Positions 38,114 through 46,237 of a stretch of 64,000 nt of DNA are shown here, one piece after another. Every line of letters starts with the position of its first letter. Within the stretch, counting starts at the first letter, position 1. The notes under the pieces were generated by a model. That model saw only the letters and a list, made by a program, of their open reading frames with translations, made no database searches and was not told where the DNA came from. The DNA comes from Pseudolabrys sp. Its GTDB lineage: Bacteria; Pseudomonadota; Alphaproteobacteria; Rhizobiales; Xanthobacteraceae. The stretch covers positions 1-64,000 of the forward strand of contig JAURVZ010000023.1 of assembly GCA_030655215.1 (NCBI GenBank), given 5' to 3'. Both the position numbers and the translations under genes were made by a program.

Positions 38114-40179
38114 GCCACTGATGCGTCGGCGAGCCCGCGCTTCTTCAGCAGCGGTTCGACCGACGGCAAGCGGCCGCGGAAGGCGACATAGGCCTCGCCC
38201 GGATCGCGCAGATTGCCGGCTGAGTAGATGAAGTCGCGCAGCTTCTTCGCGGTCGCCGGATCAAAGGCATTGCCGGTTTCGGAAAAGGCCTCGAACGCAT
38301 CGGCGTCGAGCACTTCCGACCACATGTATGAGTAATAGCCAGCCGCATAACCACCGCCGGAGAACAGATGCTGGAAATGCGGCAGGCGGTGCCGCATGAC
38401 GATTTCAGCCGGCATGTTCATGGCGGCCAGCGTGTCGCGCTCGAATTTGGCGACGTCGAGCTTGTCGGCATCCGGCAGCGCATGGATGTCGAGATCGACC
38501 AAAGCACACGATGTATATTCGATGGTGGCGAAGCCCTGGCCATAGGTGCGCGTCGCCAAGAGTTTGTCGAACATCGCCTTCGGCATCGGCGCGCCGGTCT
38601 TGGCGTGCAGCGCGTATTTCTGCAGGATCTCCGGCACTTCGAGCCAGTGTTCGTAAAGCTGAGACGGCAACTCAACGAAGTCGCTCGACACCGATGTGCC
38701 GGCGAGCAGCGGATAGGTCACGTTCGACAGCAGGCCGTGCAGGCCGTGGCCGAATTCGTGGAAGAGCGTGCGGGCGTCATCGAACGACAACAGCGCCGGC
38801 TCGCCCTTGGCCGGCTTGGAGAAGTTGCAGACATTGAGGATGATTGGGCGGATATCGCCTTTGAGCTTCTGCTGGTCGCGCAGCGAGGTCATCCAGGCGC
38901 CGGAGTGCTTGGAGCCGCGGGCGAAATAGTCACCTATGAACAGGCCGACATGCTGGCCCGATGCGTCGGTGACGTCCCAGGCGCGCGCGTCAGCATGATA
39001 GAGCGGCACGTCGACCGGCTTGAACTGCAGGCCGAACAGCCGCGTCGCCGTCTCGAAGGCGGCGTCGATCATCTTGTCGAGCTGGAAGTACGGCTTGATC
39101 TCGGATTCATCGAGGTCGTAACGCTCTTTGCGCAGCTTCTCGGCGTAATAGCGCCAGTCATGCGGGGCGAGCGCGAAGTTGCCGCCCTCCGCTGCGATCA
39201 TCTCCTGCAGCGCGTCGCGCTCAACACCAGCCTTGAGCTTGGCGCGGCCCCAGACATCGTCGAGCAGCTTGCGCGCCGCCTGCGGCGTCTTGGCCATTGA
39301 GTCGTCGAGGCGGTAATCGGCAAAGGTGGCGAAGCCCAGGAGGCGGGCGCGTTCGCCGCGCAGCGCCACCATTTCGGCGATCAGTGCGCGGTTGTCGGTC
39401 GCGCCGCCATTCTCGCCGCGCTTGGTCCAGGCCTGGAACATCTTCTCGCGCAGGTCACGCCGGTCGGAGAACTGCAGGAAGCCTTCGCAGGATGAGCGCG
39501 CCAAAGTGATGGCGTATTTGCCTTTGTGGCCGCGCTCCTCGGCGGCAGCCGAAGCGGCGGCAATGGCGAAGTCAGGCAATCCGGCGAGATCGGCCTCGTC
39601 GAGGATCAGGGCGAAGCTCTTCTCGTCGGCCAGCACGTTCTGGCCGAACTGGGTGCCGAGCGTGGCCAGGCGCTCGTTGATCTCCGCGAGGCGATCCTGC
39701 GCGGCCTGCTCCAGCGCGCCACCGGCGCGGACAAAGCGGGTGTTGTAGCGGTCGAGCACGCGGGCCTGCTCAGGGGTCAGGCCGAGGCTGTCGCGGCGGG
39801 CATGCAGGTCGCCGATGCGGGCATAAAGCTTGCGGTCGAGATACATGGCGTTGGAGTGGCGCGCCAGAAGCGGCGACATGTCCCGCTCGACCGCCTCGAT
39901 CGCCTCGCCGGTGTCGGCGCCGGCCAGCACGAAGAAGACATTGGCGACCTTGTCGAGGTCTTTGCCGCTGGTCTCCAGCGCGACGATGGTGTTGTCGAAG
40001 GTCGGCTTCTCGGGATTGGCGGCAATGGCGTCCAACTCGGCGCGATGCGCGGCCAGCGCGGCGTCGAAGGCCGGGCGGAAATGCGCCGGCGTCAGCGTGG
40101 CGAAGGGCGGCAGCGCGAAGTCGCCGGTCCAGTCGGTGAGCAGCGGGTTTGGGGCAGGGGTTTGGGTCATGGCGTTCAT
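38110..40179 (-). CDS. M3 family oligopeptidase (Dcp/OpdA-like)
   Basis: 689-aa zinc metallopeptidase of family M3A. The active site HEFGH lies in LFHEFGHGLHGLLS near residue 477, and the third ligand Glu in SDFVELPSQLYEHW follows at the usual distance. C-terminal MPAEIVMRHRLPHFQHLFSGGGYAAGYYSY (split here: RHRLPHFQHLF and GGGYAAGYYSYMWS) is typical of Dcp and oligopeptidase A. It is cytoplasmic and degrades short peptides. It is the first gene of a five-gene minus-strand operon and is preceded by a strong terminator hairpin (40208-40237), so the operon promoter should lie in about 40180-40207 or within the upstream region. Confidence 0.93.
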   Translation of the reverse strand: MNAMTQTPAPNPLLTDWTGDFALPPFATLTPAHFRPAFDAALAAHRAELDAIAANPEKPTFDNTIVALETSGKDLDKVANVFFVLAGADTGEAIEAVERDMSPLLARHSNAMYLDRKLYARIGDLHARRDSLGLTPEQARVLDRYNTRFVRAGGALEQAAQDRLAEINERLATLGTQFGQNVLADEKSFALILDEADLAGLPDFAIAAASAAAEERGHKGKYAITLARSSCEGFLQFSDRRDLREKMFQAWTKRGENGGATDNRALIAEMVALRGERARLLGFATFADYRLDDSMAKTPQAARKLLDDVWGRAKLKAGVERDALQEMIAAEGGNFALAPHDWRYYAEKLRKERYDLDESEIKPYFQLDKMIDAAFETATRLFGLQFKPVDVPLYHADARAWDVTDASGQHVGLFIGDYFARGSKHSGAWMTSLRDQQKLKGDIRPIILNVCNFSKPAKGEPALLSFDDARTLFHEFGHGLHGLLSNVTYPLLAGTSVSSDFVELPSQLYEHWLEVPEILQKYALHAKTGAPMPKAMFDKLLATRTYGQGFATIEYTSCALVDLDIHALPDADKLDVAKFERDTLAAMNMPAEIVMRHRLPHFQHLFSGGGYAAGYYSYMWSEVLDADAFEAFSETGNAFDPATAKKLRDFIYSAGNLRDPGEAYVAFRGRLPSVEPLLKKRGLADASVA

Positions 40180-40207
40180 CTAAGCCCGCGCGCGTGAGCC
40201 CGCAAAC

Positions 40208-40237
40208 AAAAAGACCCTGGCCGGGCCAGGGTCTTTT
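40208..40237. terminator. Strong bidirectional-type terminator hairpin
   Basis: Inverted repeat AAAAGACCCTGGCC / GGCCAGGGTCTTTT, with A-tract on one side and T-tract on the other. It ends the DUF892 gene on the minus strand and isolates the M3 peptidase operon. Two more small hairpins (GCTGCC/GGCAGC and GGCCGCC/GGCGGCC) lie at about 40275-40315. Confidence 0.88.
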
Positions 40238-40318
40238 CGGATCGTCAGCGTCGTTGGAGGCCGCGACGATCTCGCTGCCTTTGCGGCAGCTTGGCCGCCT
40301 TGGGCGGCCGTTTTCCGG

Positions 40319-40822
40319 CTATGCGGCTTTGGCGTTGATGCCGCGTTCGGCGAGACCGGTCAGCTTCAGATCGGCCGCCTTCTCGTCCTTCAGGTTCTGC
40401 TCCAGCACGGCGGCGCAGTCCGGGCGGCCGAGCTGCTTGGCCCAGGCGATCATCGTGCCATAACGGGTGATCTCGTAATGCTCGACGGCCTGCGCCATGG
40501 CGATCAGGGCCGCGTCGAGCACAGCCTTGTCCTCGACCTCGCCGCTGACTTCCCGGGCTTCCTTCAGAATGCCGTCGATGGCCGGGCAATCGACGCCCTC
40601 GACCTTCACGCCATGCATCTTGAACACCTGCTCAAGCCGCTGGATGTGGTTCCTGGTCTCGCCGAGATGCATCTGGAAGCTCTGCTTGAGGGTCGGATCG
40701 GTTGCCTTCTCGACCATGTCCGGCAGGGCCTTGGCGATCTGGTTCTCGGCGTAATAGATGTCCTTGAGCGTATGGACGAACAGATCGTCCATCGTCTTGA
40801 TGTCCTTGCTGAACAGACCCAT
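40319..40822 (-). CDS. DUF892 ferritin-like protein (YciE/YciF family)
   Basis: 167-aa four-helix protein of the ferritin-like DUF892 family, associated with stress responses. The start ATG 40822 follows GGAGTAATCCC, a clear ribosome site; an earlier in-frame ATG (40861) has none. Helices carry the di-metal type residues (KDIYYAENQIAKALPDM, HLGETRNHIQRLEQVF, AQAVEHYEITRYGTMI and QNLKDEKAADLKL), with Glu/His at the expected E..ExxH spacing. Role in metal or oxidative stress is by family. It ends at a strong terminator. Confidence 0.9.
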   Translation of the reverse strand: MGLFSKDIKTMDDLFVHTLKDIYYAENQIAKALPDMVEKATDPTLKQSFQMHLGETRNHIQRLEQVFKMHGVKVEGVDCPAIDGILKEAREVSGEVEDKAVLDAALIAMAQAVEHYEITRYGTMIAWAKQLGRPDCAAVLEQNLKDEKAADLKLTGLAERGINAKAA

Positions 40823-41027
40823 GGGATTACTCCTTGCGTGCATGTAATTGGGGTCCGGCACTTGCCGGTCGTCAGGTCAATGCGTGGTAAGCCGCGCCGT
40901 TCCTGTTCCAATAGGGCAATTGCGTGGCAAGCCCCACGCCTGGCCTGCGGCAGCGCGGCGCTCGCTATGGGCTTGATTCACGCAGCATTTTCGGGTTCAT
41001 TGCGGCAGCTTCAGAGGAACTAAGCCC

Positions 41028-41273
41028 ATGGCTACGCCCGCTCGCCGCATCAACTGGACCAACGTCAGCACCGTGATCAGCGCGGCGATCCTTATCGGCG
41101 CCGAAGTGTTCGGCGCGGCCTTCGCCGGCTCCTGGGCGCTCGCCACGCTGTTCGAGATCGGCAGCACCGGCCAGCGCATCCTCGACGTCGTCTTCGTGCT
41201 CTGCGGTCTGGTCGTGATGGCGCAGTTCGTCCGCTACGCGCACCGCATCGAGCCGTTCACCGCGCGCGCCTGA
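41028..41273 (+). CDS. Small two-helix membrane protein, unknown function
   Basis: 81-aa protein. The start ATG has a GAGGAAC ribosome site 9 nt upstream. Residues about 12-36 and 47-68 are hydrophobic helices (VISAAILIGAEVFGAAFAGS, ILDVVFVLCGLVVMAQF), with positive ends that suggest both termini in the cytoplasm. I do not recognise a family. It lies between the divergent DUF892 gene and the long leader of ornithine decarboxylase, and no terminator is evident after it. Confidence 0.75.
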   Translation: MATPARRINWTNVSTVISAAILIGAEVFGAAFAGSWALATLFEIGSTGQRILDVVFVLCGLVVMAQFVRYAHRIEPFTARA

Positions 41274-41399
41274 TCGACTCAGGTGAAGCGCTCCGGCGTT
41301 ATCCAAAGCCGTTAAGTAAGTTTTACGCCGCGCATAAGAAAACCTCTTGCGCTGCGCGCAGAAAATGTTATTTCACCTTTGCCCAATTTCGCACGTGCC

Positions 41400-41800
41400 T
41401 GTGGTCGTGTGTCAATCGGTAGGTAGCGGGACAAGAGGCCCGCCAGCCGCCTGAGGTAAGCGAGCTTCTCCTACGGGAAAAGTAAGTAGCCTCAAGTCTT
41501 CTGATTGGCAGCCGGAGGCGAAACCGGCGCACTCTGCTCTCCGCAGGGGACGCGACTTAAAGCAACGACGGAGCGGGCTTCTTTGGTCTCTGCTGGCCTT
41601 CCACCGCCAGCAACGGGTTACCGACGAGGCTTGTCCATCTTTGCCAGCAGTGCGGCAGGGGTCTCCCCTTCCAAGCCAAGGCAGTTTTAGCGGTTAAGAG
41701 TTCAAGGCGCGGCTGCGTTCCCATCACGCACCGTACCGAGAGCTCCGACACCTCGAAATCGAACGGCTACAGCCGTTCCTTGAGCTGGGAGTGTGCGCCA
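41400..41800 (+). ncRNA. Structured 5' leader of ornithine decarboxylase (speF RNA motif candidate)
   Basis: The 527 bp before ornithine decarboxylase hold no gene. An alphaproteobacterial leader motif named speF is known upstream of this gene, and this stretch is a candidate. Seen hairpins: GCGGG/CCCGC (41426-41443), TGAGG/CCTCA (41452-41494), GCCGG/CCGGC (41511-41528), AGGGG/CCCCT (41657-41669) and GAACGGC/GCCGTTC (41761-41778). CTGCTGGC (41590-41597) can pair with GCCAGCA at 41606-41612 or with GCCAGCAG at 41643-41650, not both. The ribosome site GGGAG (41787-41791) lies beside a GAGCT that can pair with AGCTC at 41741-41745. A possible promoter lies near 41347-41373, weak. Confidence 0.7.
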
Positions 41801-42943
41801 ATGACCGAGCGCATTCGTGAATTTTTGCGTGACCGCCGTTCGCGTGGCGTCGACGAAGGCCCTGTGCTGGTCGTCGACCTCGACGTCGTCAAGGACAACT
41901 ACAACACCTTCTCGAAGGCGTTGCCGGACACGCGCGTGTTCTACGCCGTGAAGGCGAACCCGTCGCCGGAAGTGTTGGCCTTGCTGGCGAGCCTCGGCTC
42001 CTGCTTCGACACCGCCTCGGTCCAGGAGATCGAGATGGCGTTGACGGCTGGCGCCACGCCTGACCGCATCTCGTTCGGCAACACGATCAAGAAGGAACGT
42101 GACGTCGCGCGCGCCTACGCGCTCGGCATCCGCCTCTTCGCGGTCGATTGCCAGGCGGAAGTCGACAAGGTCGCCCGCGCGGCGCCCGGCTCCAAGGTGT
42201 TCTGCCGCATCCTCTGCGACGGTGCAGGCGCCGAATGGCCGCTGTCGCGCAAGTTCGGCTGTGAACCGGTGATGGCCGTGGACGTCCTCGAGCACGCCTT
42301 CAAGGCGGGCCTCGAGCCCTACGGCATCTCGTTCCACGTTGGTTCGCAGCAGCGCAACCAGCATGCCTGGGACCGTGCCCTCGCGCAGGCGGCGGCGGTG
42401 TTCAAGGAATGCGGCGAGCGCGGCATGAACCTGTCGATGGTCAATCTGGGCGGCGGTTTTCCGACGAAGTACCTGAAGAACGTGCCGACGGTGAAGACCT
42501 ACGGCAACGCGATCTTCAAGGCTTTGCGCAAGCACTTCGGCAACCGCATTCCGGAAACGATCATCGAACCGGGCCGCGGCATGGTCGGCAATGCCGGCGT
42601 GATCGAAAGCGAAGTCGTTCTCGTCTCGAAGAAGAGCGAGGAAGACGACGTGCGCTGGGTTTACCTGGACATCGGCAAGTTCGGCGGTCTCGCCGAGACG
42701 ATGGACGAGTCGATCCGGTACGCGATCAAGACGCCGCGCGATGGCGATGCTCTGGCGCCGTGTGTGTTGGCCGGTCCGACCTGTGACTCGGCCGACGTGT
42801 TGTACGAGAAGCAGCCCTACCCGCTCCCGGTCAGCCTGGAGATCGGGGACCTGGTTCTCATCGAAGGCACCGGTGCCTACACGTCGACCTACTCGGCGGT
42901 GGCGTTCAACGGCTTCCCGCCGTTGAAGACCTATCACATCTAG
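41801..42943 (+). CDS. Ornithine decarboxylase (fold-type III, PLP)
   Basis: 380-aa eukaryotic-type ornithine/lysine decarboxylase that makes putrescine. The PLP lysine is K51 in FYAVKANPSPEVL. Glycine-rich PLP phosphate motif NLGGGFPTKY, then EPGRGMVGNAGV, and the catalytic Cys/Asp loop GPTCDSADVL. ATG 41801 (MTERIREFLRD) follows GGGAG by 9 nt; an upstream TTG at 41780 lies inside the leader hairpin region and is less likely. It is followed by a terminator (42982-43003). Putrescine feeds homospermidine synthase encoded 0.8 kb downstream. The gene name speF or odc is used variably, so I leave the symbol blank. Confidence 0.93.
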   Translation: MTERIREFLRDRRSRGVDEGPVLVVDLDVVKDNYNTFSKALPDTRVFYAVKANPSPEVLALLASLGSCFDTASVQEIEMALTAGATPDRISFGNTIKKERDVARAYALGIRLFAVDCQAEVDKVARAAPGSKVFCRILCDGAGAEWPLSRKFGCEPVMAVDVLEHAFKAGLEPYGISFHVGSQQRNQHAWDRALAQAAAVFKECGERGMNLSMVNLGGGFPTKYLKNVPTVKTYGNAIFKALRKHFGNRIPETIIEPGRGMVGNAGVIESEVVLVSKKSEEDDVRWVYLDIGKFGGLAETMDESIRYAIKTPRDGDALAPCVLAGPTCDSADVLYEKQPYPLPVSLEIGDLVLIEGTGAYTSTYSAVAFNGFPPLKTYHI

Positions 42944-42981
42944 GTCTCGACAGCTTAAAGCAGCTGTTGCCTGACGGTTAC

Positions 42982-43003
42982 GGGAGGCGGTGTTCCGCCT
43001 CCC
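42982..43003 (+). terminator. Hairpin after ornithine decarboxylase
   Basis: GGGAGGCGG, loop TGTT, CCGCCTCCC, then CCCTTTCCTCC. The stem is a perfect 9 bp. The following tract is C/T-rich, not a pure U-tract, so it may allow read-through into the GNAT gene. A second GC-repeat hairpin (GCGCGC/GCGCGC) lies at 43039-43054. Confidence 0.7.
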
Positions 43004-43082
43004 CCTTTCCTCCTCATCAAACTGAACGGCGCTTGGGTGCGCGCGCTTGCGCGCGTCCTCCAGGCGGGGAAGGACGACGACC

Positions 43083-43652
43083 ATGATGCAGATCCGCACC
43101 GAACGCCTGTCCGACATCGACGCGCGCGAAGCGCTGCTCGACGCTGCCTTCGGCGAAAGCCGTTACCGCAAGTCGTCCGAGCGGCTGCGCGAGGACCGTC
43201 TGCCGGCGGAAGGCCTGTCCTTCATCGCCTCCGAAGGCCGCCGCGTCATCGGCACCGTGCGGCTGTGGGACGTCGCCTTGGGCAACGGCCAGCAGGCGCT
43301 GCTGCTCGGTCCGATGGCTGTGGCCGGCGATTGCCGCAGCCTCGGTCTCGGCGGCGCCATGATGCGCCGTGCGATCCAGGCCGCGCGCAAGCTCGGCTAT
43401 GGCGCGATCGTGCTGGTCGGCGATCCGGAATACTACAATCGCTTCGGCTTCTCCGGTGAGAAGACCGGTGCGCTGTGGATGCCCGGGCCGTTCGAACGGC
43501 ATCGTCTGCTCGGCCGCGAGCTGAAGGCCGGTGCGCTCGATGGCGCGCGCGGCATGATCGCGCCGGCGGGCCGCATGGTGCCGCTGCCGGATCTCGCCGC
43601 CTTGGTGGCGCGGGAAATGGCGCCGGTACGGCGCAACCGCCGCGCGGCCTAG
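43083..43652 (+). CDS. GNAT N-acetyltransferase (YhbS-like)
   Basis: 189-aa acetyltransferase. ATG 43083 (MMQIRTERLSDIDAREALL) follows GGAAGGA. The acetyl-CoA loop is DCRSLGLGGAMMRRAIQAARKLG (key residues LGLGGA near 97-102), and YGAIVLVGDPEYYNRFGFS is the hallmark of the YhbS/COG3153 group. The C-terminal 45 residues are Arg/Ala/Pro-rich. It stands between ornithine decarboxylase and homospermidine synthase on the same strand. Acetylation of a polyamine is possible but not shown; YhbS-type enzymes are of unknown substrate. Confidence 0.88.
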   Translation: MMQIRTERLSDIDAREALLDAAFGESRYRKSSERLREDRLPAEGLSFIASEGRRVIGTVRLWDVALGNGQQALLLGPMAVAGDCRSLGLGGAMMRRAIQAARKLGYGAIVLVGDPEYYNRFGFSGEKTGALWMPGPFERHRLLGRELKAGALDGARGMIAPAGRMVPLPDLAALVAREMAPVRRNRRAA

Positions 43653-43674
43653 CGTTCACTGATGGCCTGAATCG

Positions 43675-43702
43675 GGGACGCTCCGCTCTAGCGGGGCGTC
43701 CC
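43675..43702 (+). terminator. Hairpin between GNAT gene and homospermidine synthase
   Basis: GGGACGC...GCGTCCC with inner CCGC/GCGG and one T-G pair, followed by TTCCGTTT. It can end the GNAT transcript, so homospermidine synthase may have its own promoter in 43703-43756. Confidence 0.65.
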
Positions 43703-43756
43703 TTCCGTTTGTCACAAAGGCCGGATATGACCGGACGTTATTTGGAGGACTGCATT

Positions 43757-45193
43757 ATGGCCGATTGGCCCGTTTACGCGAAAATCACTGGCCCCATCGT
43801 CATGGTCGGCTTTGGCTCCATCGGCAAAGGTACGCTGCCGATGCTCGAGCGGCATCTCGACTACGACAGGTCGCGCGTGACCGTGCTCGATCCGAAGGAT
43901 GAAGGGCGCAAGGCGCAGGTCGAGAAATACGGCGCCCGCTTCATCCAGCAGGGCCTGACCCGCGAGAACTATCGCGAGCTGCTGACACCGTTGCTGACCG
44001 AAGGCGGCGGCCAGGGCTTCTGCGTCAACCTGTCAGTCGACACCGGCTCGGTCGACATCATGGAGCTGTGCAACGAACTGGGCGTGCTCTACATCGACAC
44101 GGTCAACGAGCCGTGGCTCGGCTTCTACTTCGACAAGTCGAAGGGCGCCGCCGCGCGTTCGAACTATGCGCTGCGTGAAACCACGCTCGCTGCCAAGAAG
44201 GCGCGCAAGCCGGGCTCGACCACGGCCGTGTCGTGCTGCGGCGCGAACCCGGGCATGGTCTCCTTCTTCGTCAAGCAGGGGCTGCTCAATCTCGCCTCCG
44301 ACCTCAAGCTGAACACGCGCGAGCCGGCGAGCAAGGCCGAATGGGCCGACCTGATGCGCCAGGCCGGCGTCAAGGGCATCCACATTGCCGAGCGCGACAC
44401 GCAGCGTTGCCGGACGCCGAAAGAAGCCGGCGTGTTCGTGAACACCTGGTCGGTCGAAGGCTTCCTGTCGGAAGGCATGCAGCCGGCCGAACTCGGCTGG
44501 GGCACGCATGAAAAGTGGAAGCCGGACAATGCGCATGGCCATGAGACCGGCTCGGGCGCGGCGATCTATCTGATGCAGCCGGGCGCCAATACGCGTGTGC
44601 GCACCTGGTGCCCGACGTTGGGGGCCCAGTACGGCTTCCTCGTCACGCACAATGAGTCGATCTCGATCTCGGATTACTTCACGGCGCGCGATGCGTCCGG
44701 CGCGGTGACGTACCGGCCGACCTGCCACTATGCCTATCATCCGGCTGATGACGCGGTGGTGTCGCTGCACGAGACGTTCGGCTCCGGCAAGATGCAGGAG
44801 AAGCACCACATCCTTGAGGAAGAAGAGATCGTCGACGGCATCGACGAACTCGGCGTGCTGCTCTACGGCCACGGCAATAACGCCTATTGGTTCGGTTCAC
44901 AGCTCTCGATCGAAGAAACACGCGCGCTGGCGCCGTATCAGAACGCGACCGCGTTGCAGGTCACCAGCGCCGTGCTCGGCGGCATGGTCTGGGCGCTGGA
45001 GAATCCGAACGAAGGCATCGTCGAAGCCGACGAAATGGATTTCCATCGCTTGCTGGAAATCCAGTTGCCCTATCTCGGCCCGGTGAAGGGCTATTACACC
45101 GACTGGACACCGCTCAACGGCCGCCCGGGTTTGTTTCCCGACGACATCGACGAAAGCGATCCGTGGCAGTTCAGGAATGTGTTGGTGAGGTAG
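43757..45193 (+). CDS. hss: Homospermidine synthase
   Basis: 478-aa NAD-dependent enzyme that joins two putrescines, or putrescine and spermidine, into homospermidine. It starts at ATG 43757 (MADWPVYAKITGP) after a strong GGAGGA ribosome site. The dinucleotide loop is MVGFGSIGKGTLPMLERH, followed by VTVLDPKDEGRKAQVE. Other family blocks: VSCCGANPGMVSFFVKQ and WGTHEKWKPDNAHGH. Length matches the family. A longer in-frame start inside the GNAT gene is rejected. Homospermidine is the major polyamine of many Hyphomicrobiales, so this fits the host group. Confidence 0.96.
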   Translation: MADWPVYAKITGPIVMVGFGSIGKGTLPMLERHLDYDRSRVTVLDPKDEGRKAQVEKYGARFIQQGLTRENYRELLTPLLTEGGGQGFCVNLSVDTGSVDIMELCNELGVLYIDTVNEPWLGFYFDKSKGAAARSNYALRETTLAAKKARKPGSTTAVSCCGANPGMVSFFVKQGLLNLASDLKLNTREPASKAEWADLMRQAGVKGIHIAERDTQRCRTPKEAGVFVNTWSVEGFLSEGMQPAELGWGTHEKWKPDNAHGHETGSGAAIYLMQPGANTRVRTWCPTLGAQYGFLVTHNESISISDYFTARDASGAVTYRPTCHYAYHPADDAVVSLHETFGSGKMQEKHHILEEEEIVDGIDELGVLLYGHGNNAYWFGSQLSIEETRALAPYQNATALQVTSAVLGGMVWALENPNEGIVEADEMDFHRLLEIQLPYLGPVKGYYTDWTPLNGRPGLFPDDIDESDPWQFRNVLVR

Positions 45194-45204
45194 TATTCAA
45201 AAGC

Positions 45205-45232
45205 AAATGGGCGGCCGCGAGGCCGCCCATTT
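45205..45232. terminator. Bidirectional terminator between homospermidine synthase and WD40 gene
   Basis: Perfect 12-bp stem AAATGGGCGGCC, loop GCGA, GGCCGCCCATTT, with A and T runs at the two sides. It serves homospermidine synthase (stop 45193) and the convergent WD40 gene (stop at 45236). Confidence 0.88.
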
Positions 45233-45235
45233 TAC

Positions 45236-46237
45236 TTAAAGCGTCAGCACGCTACCCACACCACCCTCAGTCCCCATGGCCAGCACCTGGCCCTCGGCGC
45301 TCCAGCCGATCGTGCTGACCGGATCGCCATCGGCCTCGCGCGCCAGAATCAAAGCGCCGTCATCGAGCCGGATCAGCATCACCGAGCCATCGCTGAATCC
45401 CGCCGCCGCGACCGGCTGGCGCGGATGACAGGCGACCGCCGAACAGCGCGACGGCGATTGCGCTAGCATGGTCGGCTGTTTCCCCATCGGGCCATCCTTG
45501 CCTTCGAACGGCCAAAGAATGAGTTGCTCGGAGCCTGACGTGGCGAGAGCCTTGCCGTCATGGGTCCAGGACAGCGAGCGCACGCGCGCCGAATAACCTG
45601 ACATGCGCATGTGTTTGGCATCGACAATGCGCCAGCCGTGCAAGGTCTGCTCCTGCATCGTGGTGATCAGGAATCTACCGTCCGGGCTGACCGTCACGCC
45701 AAGATGCGAGCCCTTCCATTCCAGCACATCCGGCTTGGCGGCGGCGTTGGGAAACCAGAGCGTCGCGCCATTGTAATGCGCGATGGCGACGCGAAAGCCT
45801 TTCGGAAAGAACGCGAGGCCGGCAACCGTCGACGGTAGTTCGAGTTGGCGCGCTTCGCCTTTGCCGGTGCGCAGATGCGCGACCTTGCCGGCGGCCCAGG
45901 CGACAGCGCAATCGGGACCAAGCGCGACCTGATCGACCCAGCGCTTCTTCTCGTCGGTGGCGAGCACTTCGTGGTCGCCGTCACGGTTGGTGGAGACAAG
46001 TTTACCGTCATCGCCGCCGGTGACGATGCGCTGGCCATCGCCGGCGCTGACGAGAATGCCGCCGCCGTGAATTGCAACACTCGTTCGCTTTTCGACGGGC
46101 GCGAACAGCAGCGCTTCCTCGCCGAGCACGAAGACTGGCGTCTGCTTGAAGAAATGAACGCCAACAATGCCGCTGTCGGCCTGAACGACGCGGGCACGAT
46201 CGGCGAGTGAGGGAAGCGGTGCGCTGAGGTCGCTCAT
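45236..46237 (-). CDS. WD40-repeat protein next to CobW
   Basis: 333-aa cytoplasmic-looking protein made of about six WD40-like blades. Typical strands: LVSAGDGQRIVTGGDDGKLVS, HLGVTVSPDGRFLITTMQEQT, VRSLSWTHDGKALATSGSEQ and IGWSAEGQVLAMGTEGG (each given in short form). There is no signal peptide. It follows the CobW gene directly: the ATG at 46237 touches the CobW stop at 46238. That fixed neighbourhood, seen in other alphaproteobacteria from memory, suggests it works with the metal chaperone. No enzyme function is claimed. Confidence 0.82.
   Translation of the reverse strand: MSDLSAPLPSLADRARVVQADSGIVGVHFFKQTPVFVLGEEALLFAPVEKRTSVAIHGGGILVSAGDGQRIVTGGDDGKLVSTNRDGDHEVLATDEKKRWVDQVALGPDCAVAWAAGKVAHLRTGKGEARQLELPSTVAGLAFFPKGFRVAIAHYNGATLWFPNAAAKPDVLEWKGSHLGVTVSPDGRFLITTMQEQTLHGWRIVDAKHMRMSGYSARVRSLSWTHDGKALATSGSEQLILWPFEGKDGPMGKQPTMLAQSPSRCSAVACHPRQPVAAAGFSDGSVMLIRLDDGALILAREADGDPVSTIGWSAEGQVLAMGTEGGVGSVLTL

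Noticed and set aside
41702-43117. A 471-codon open frame opposite ornithine decarboxylase and its leader
   Set aside because: It runs across a gene end, a terminator hairpin and a leader, and has no motifs.
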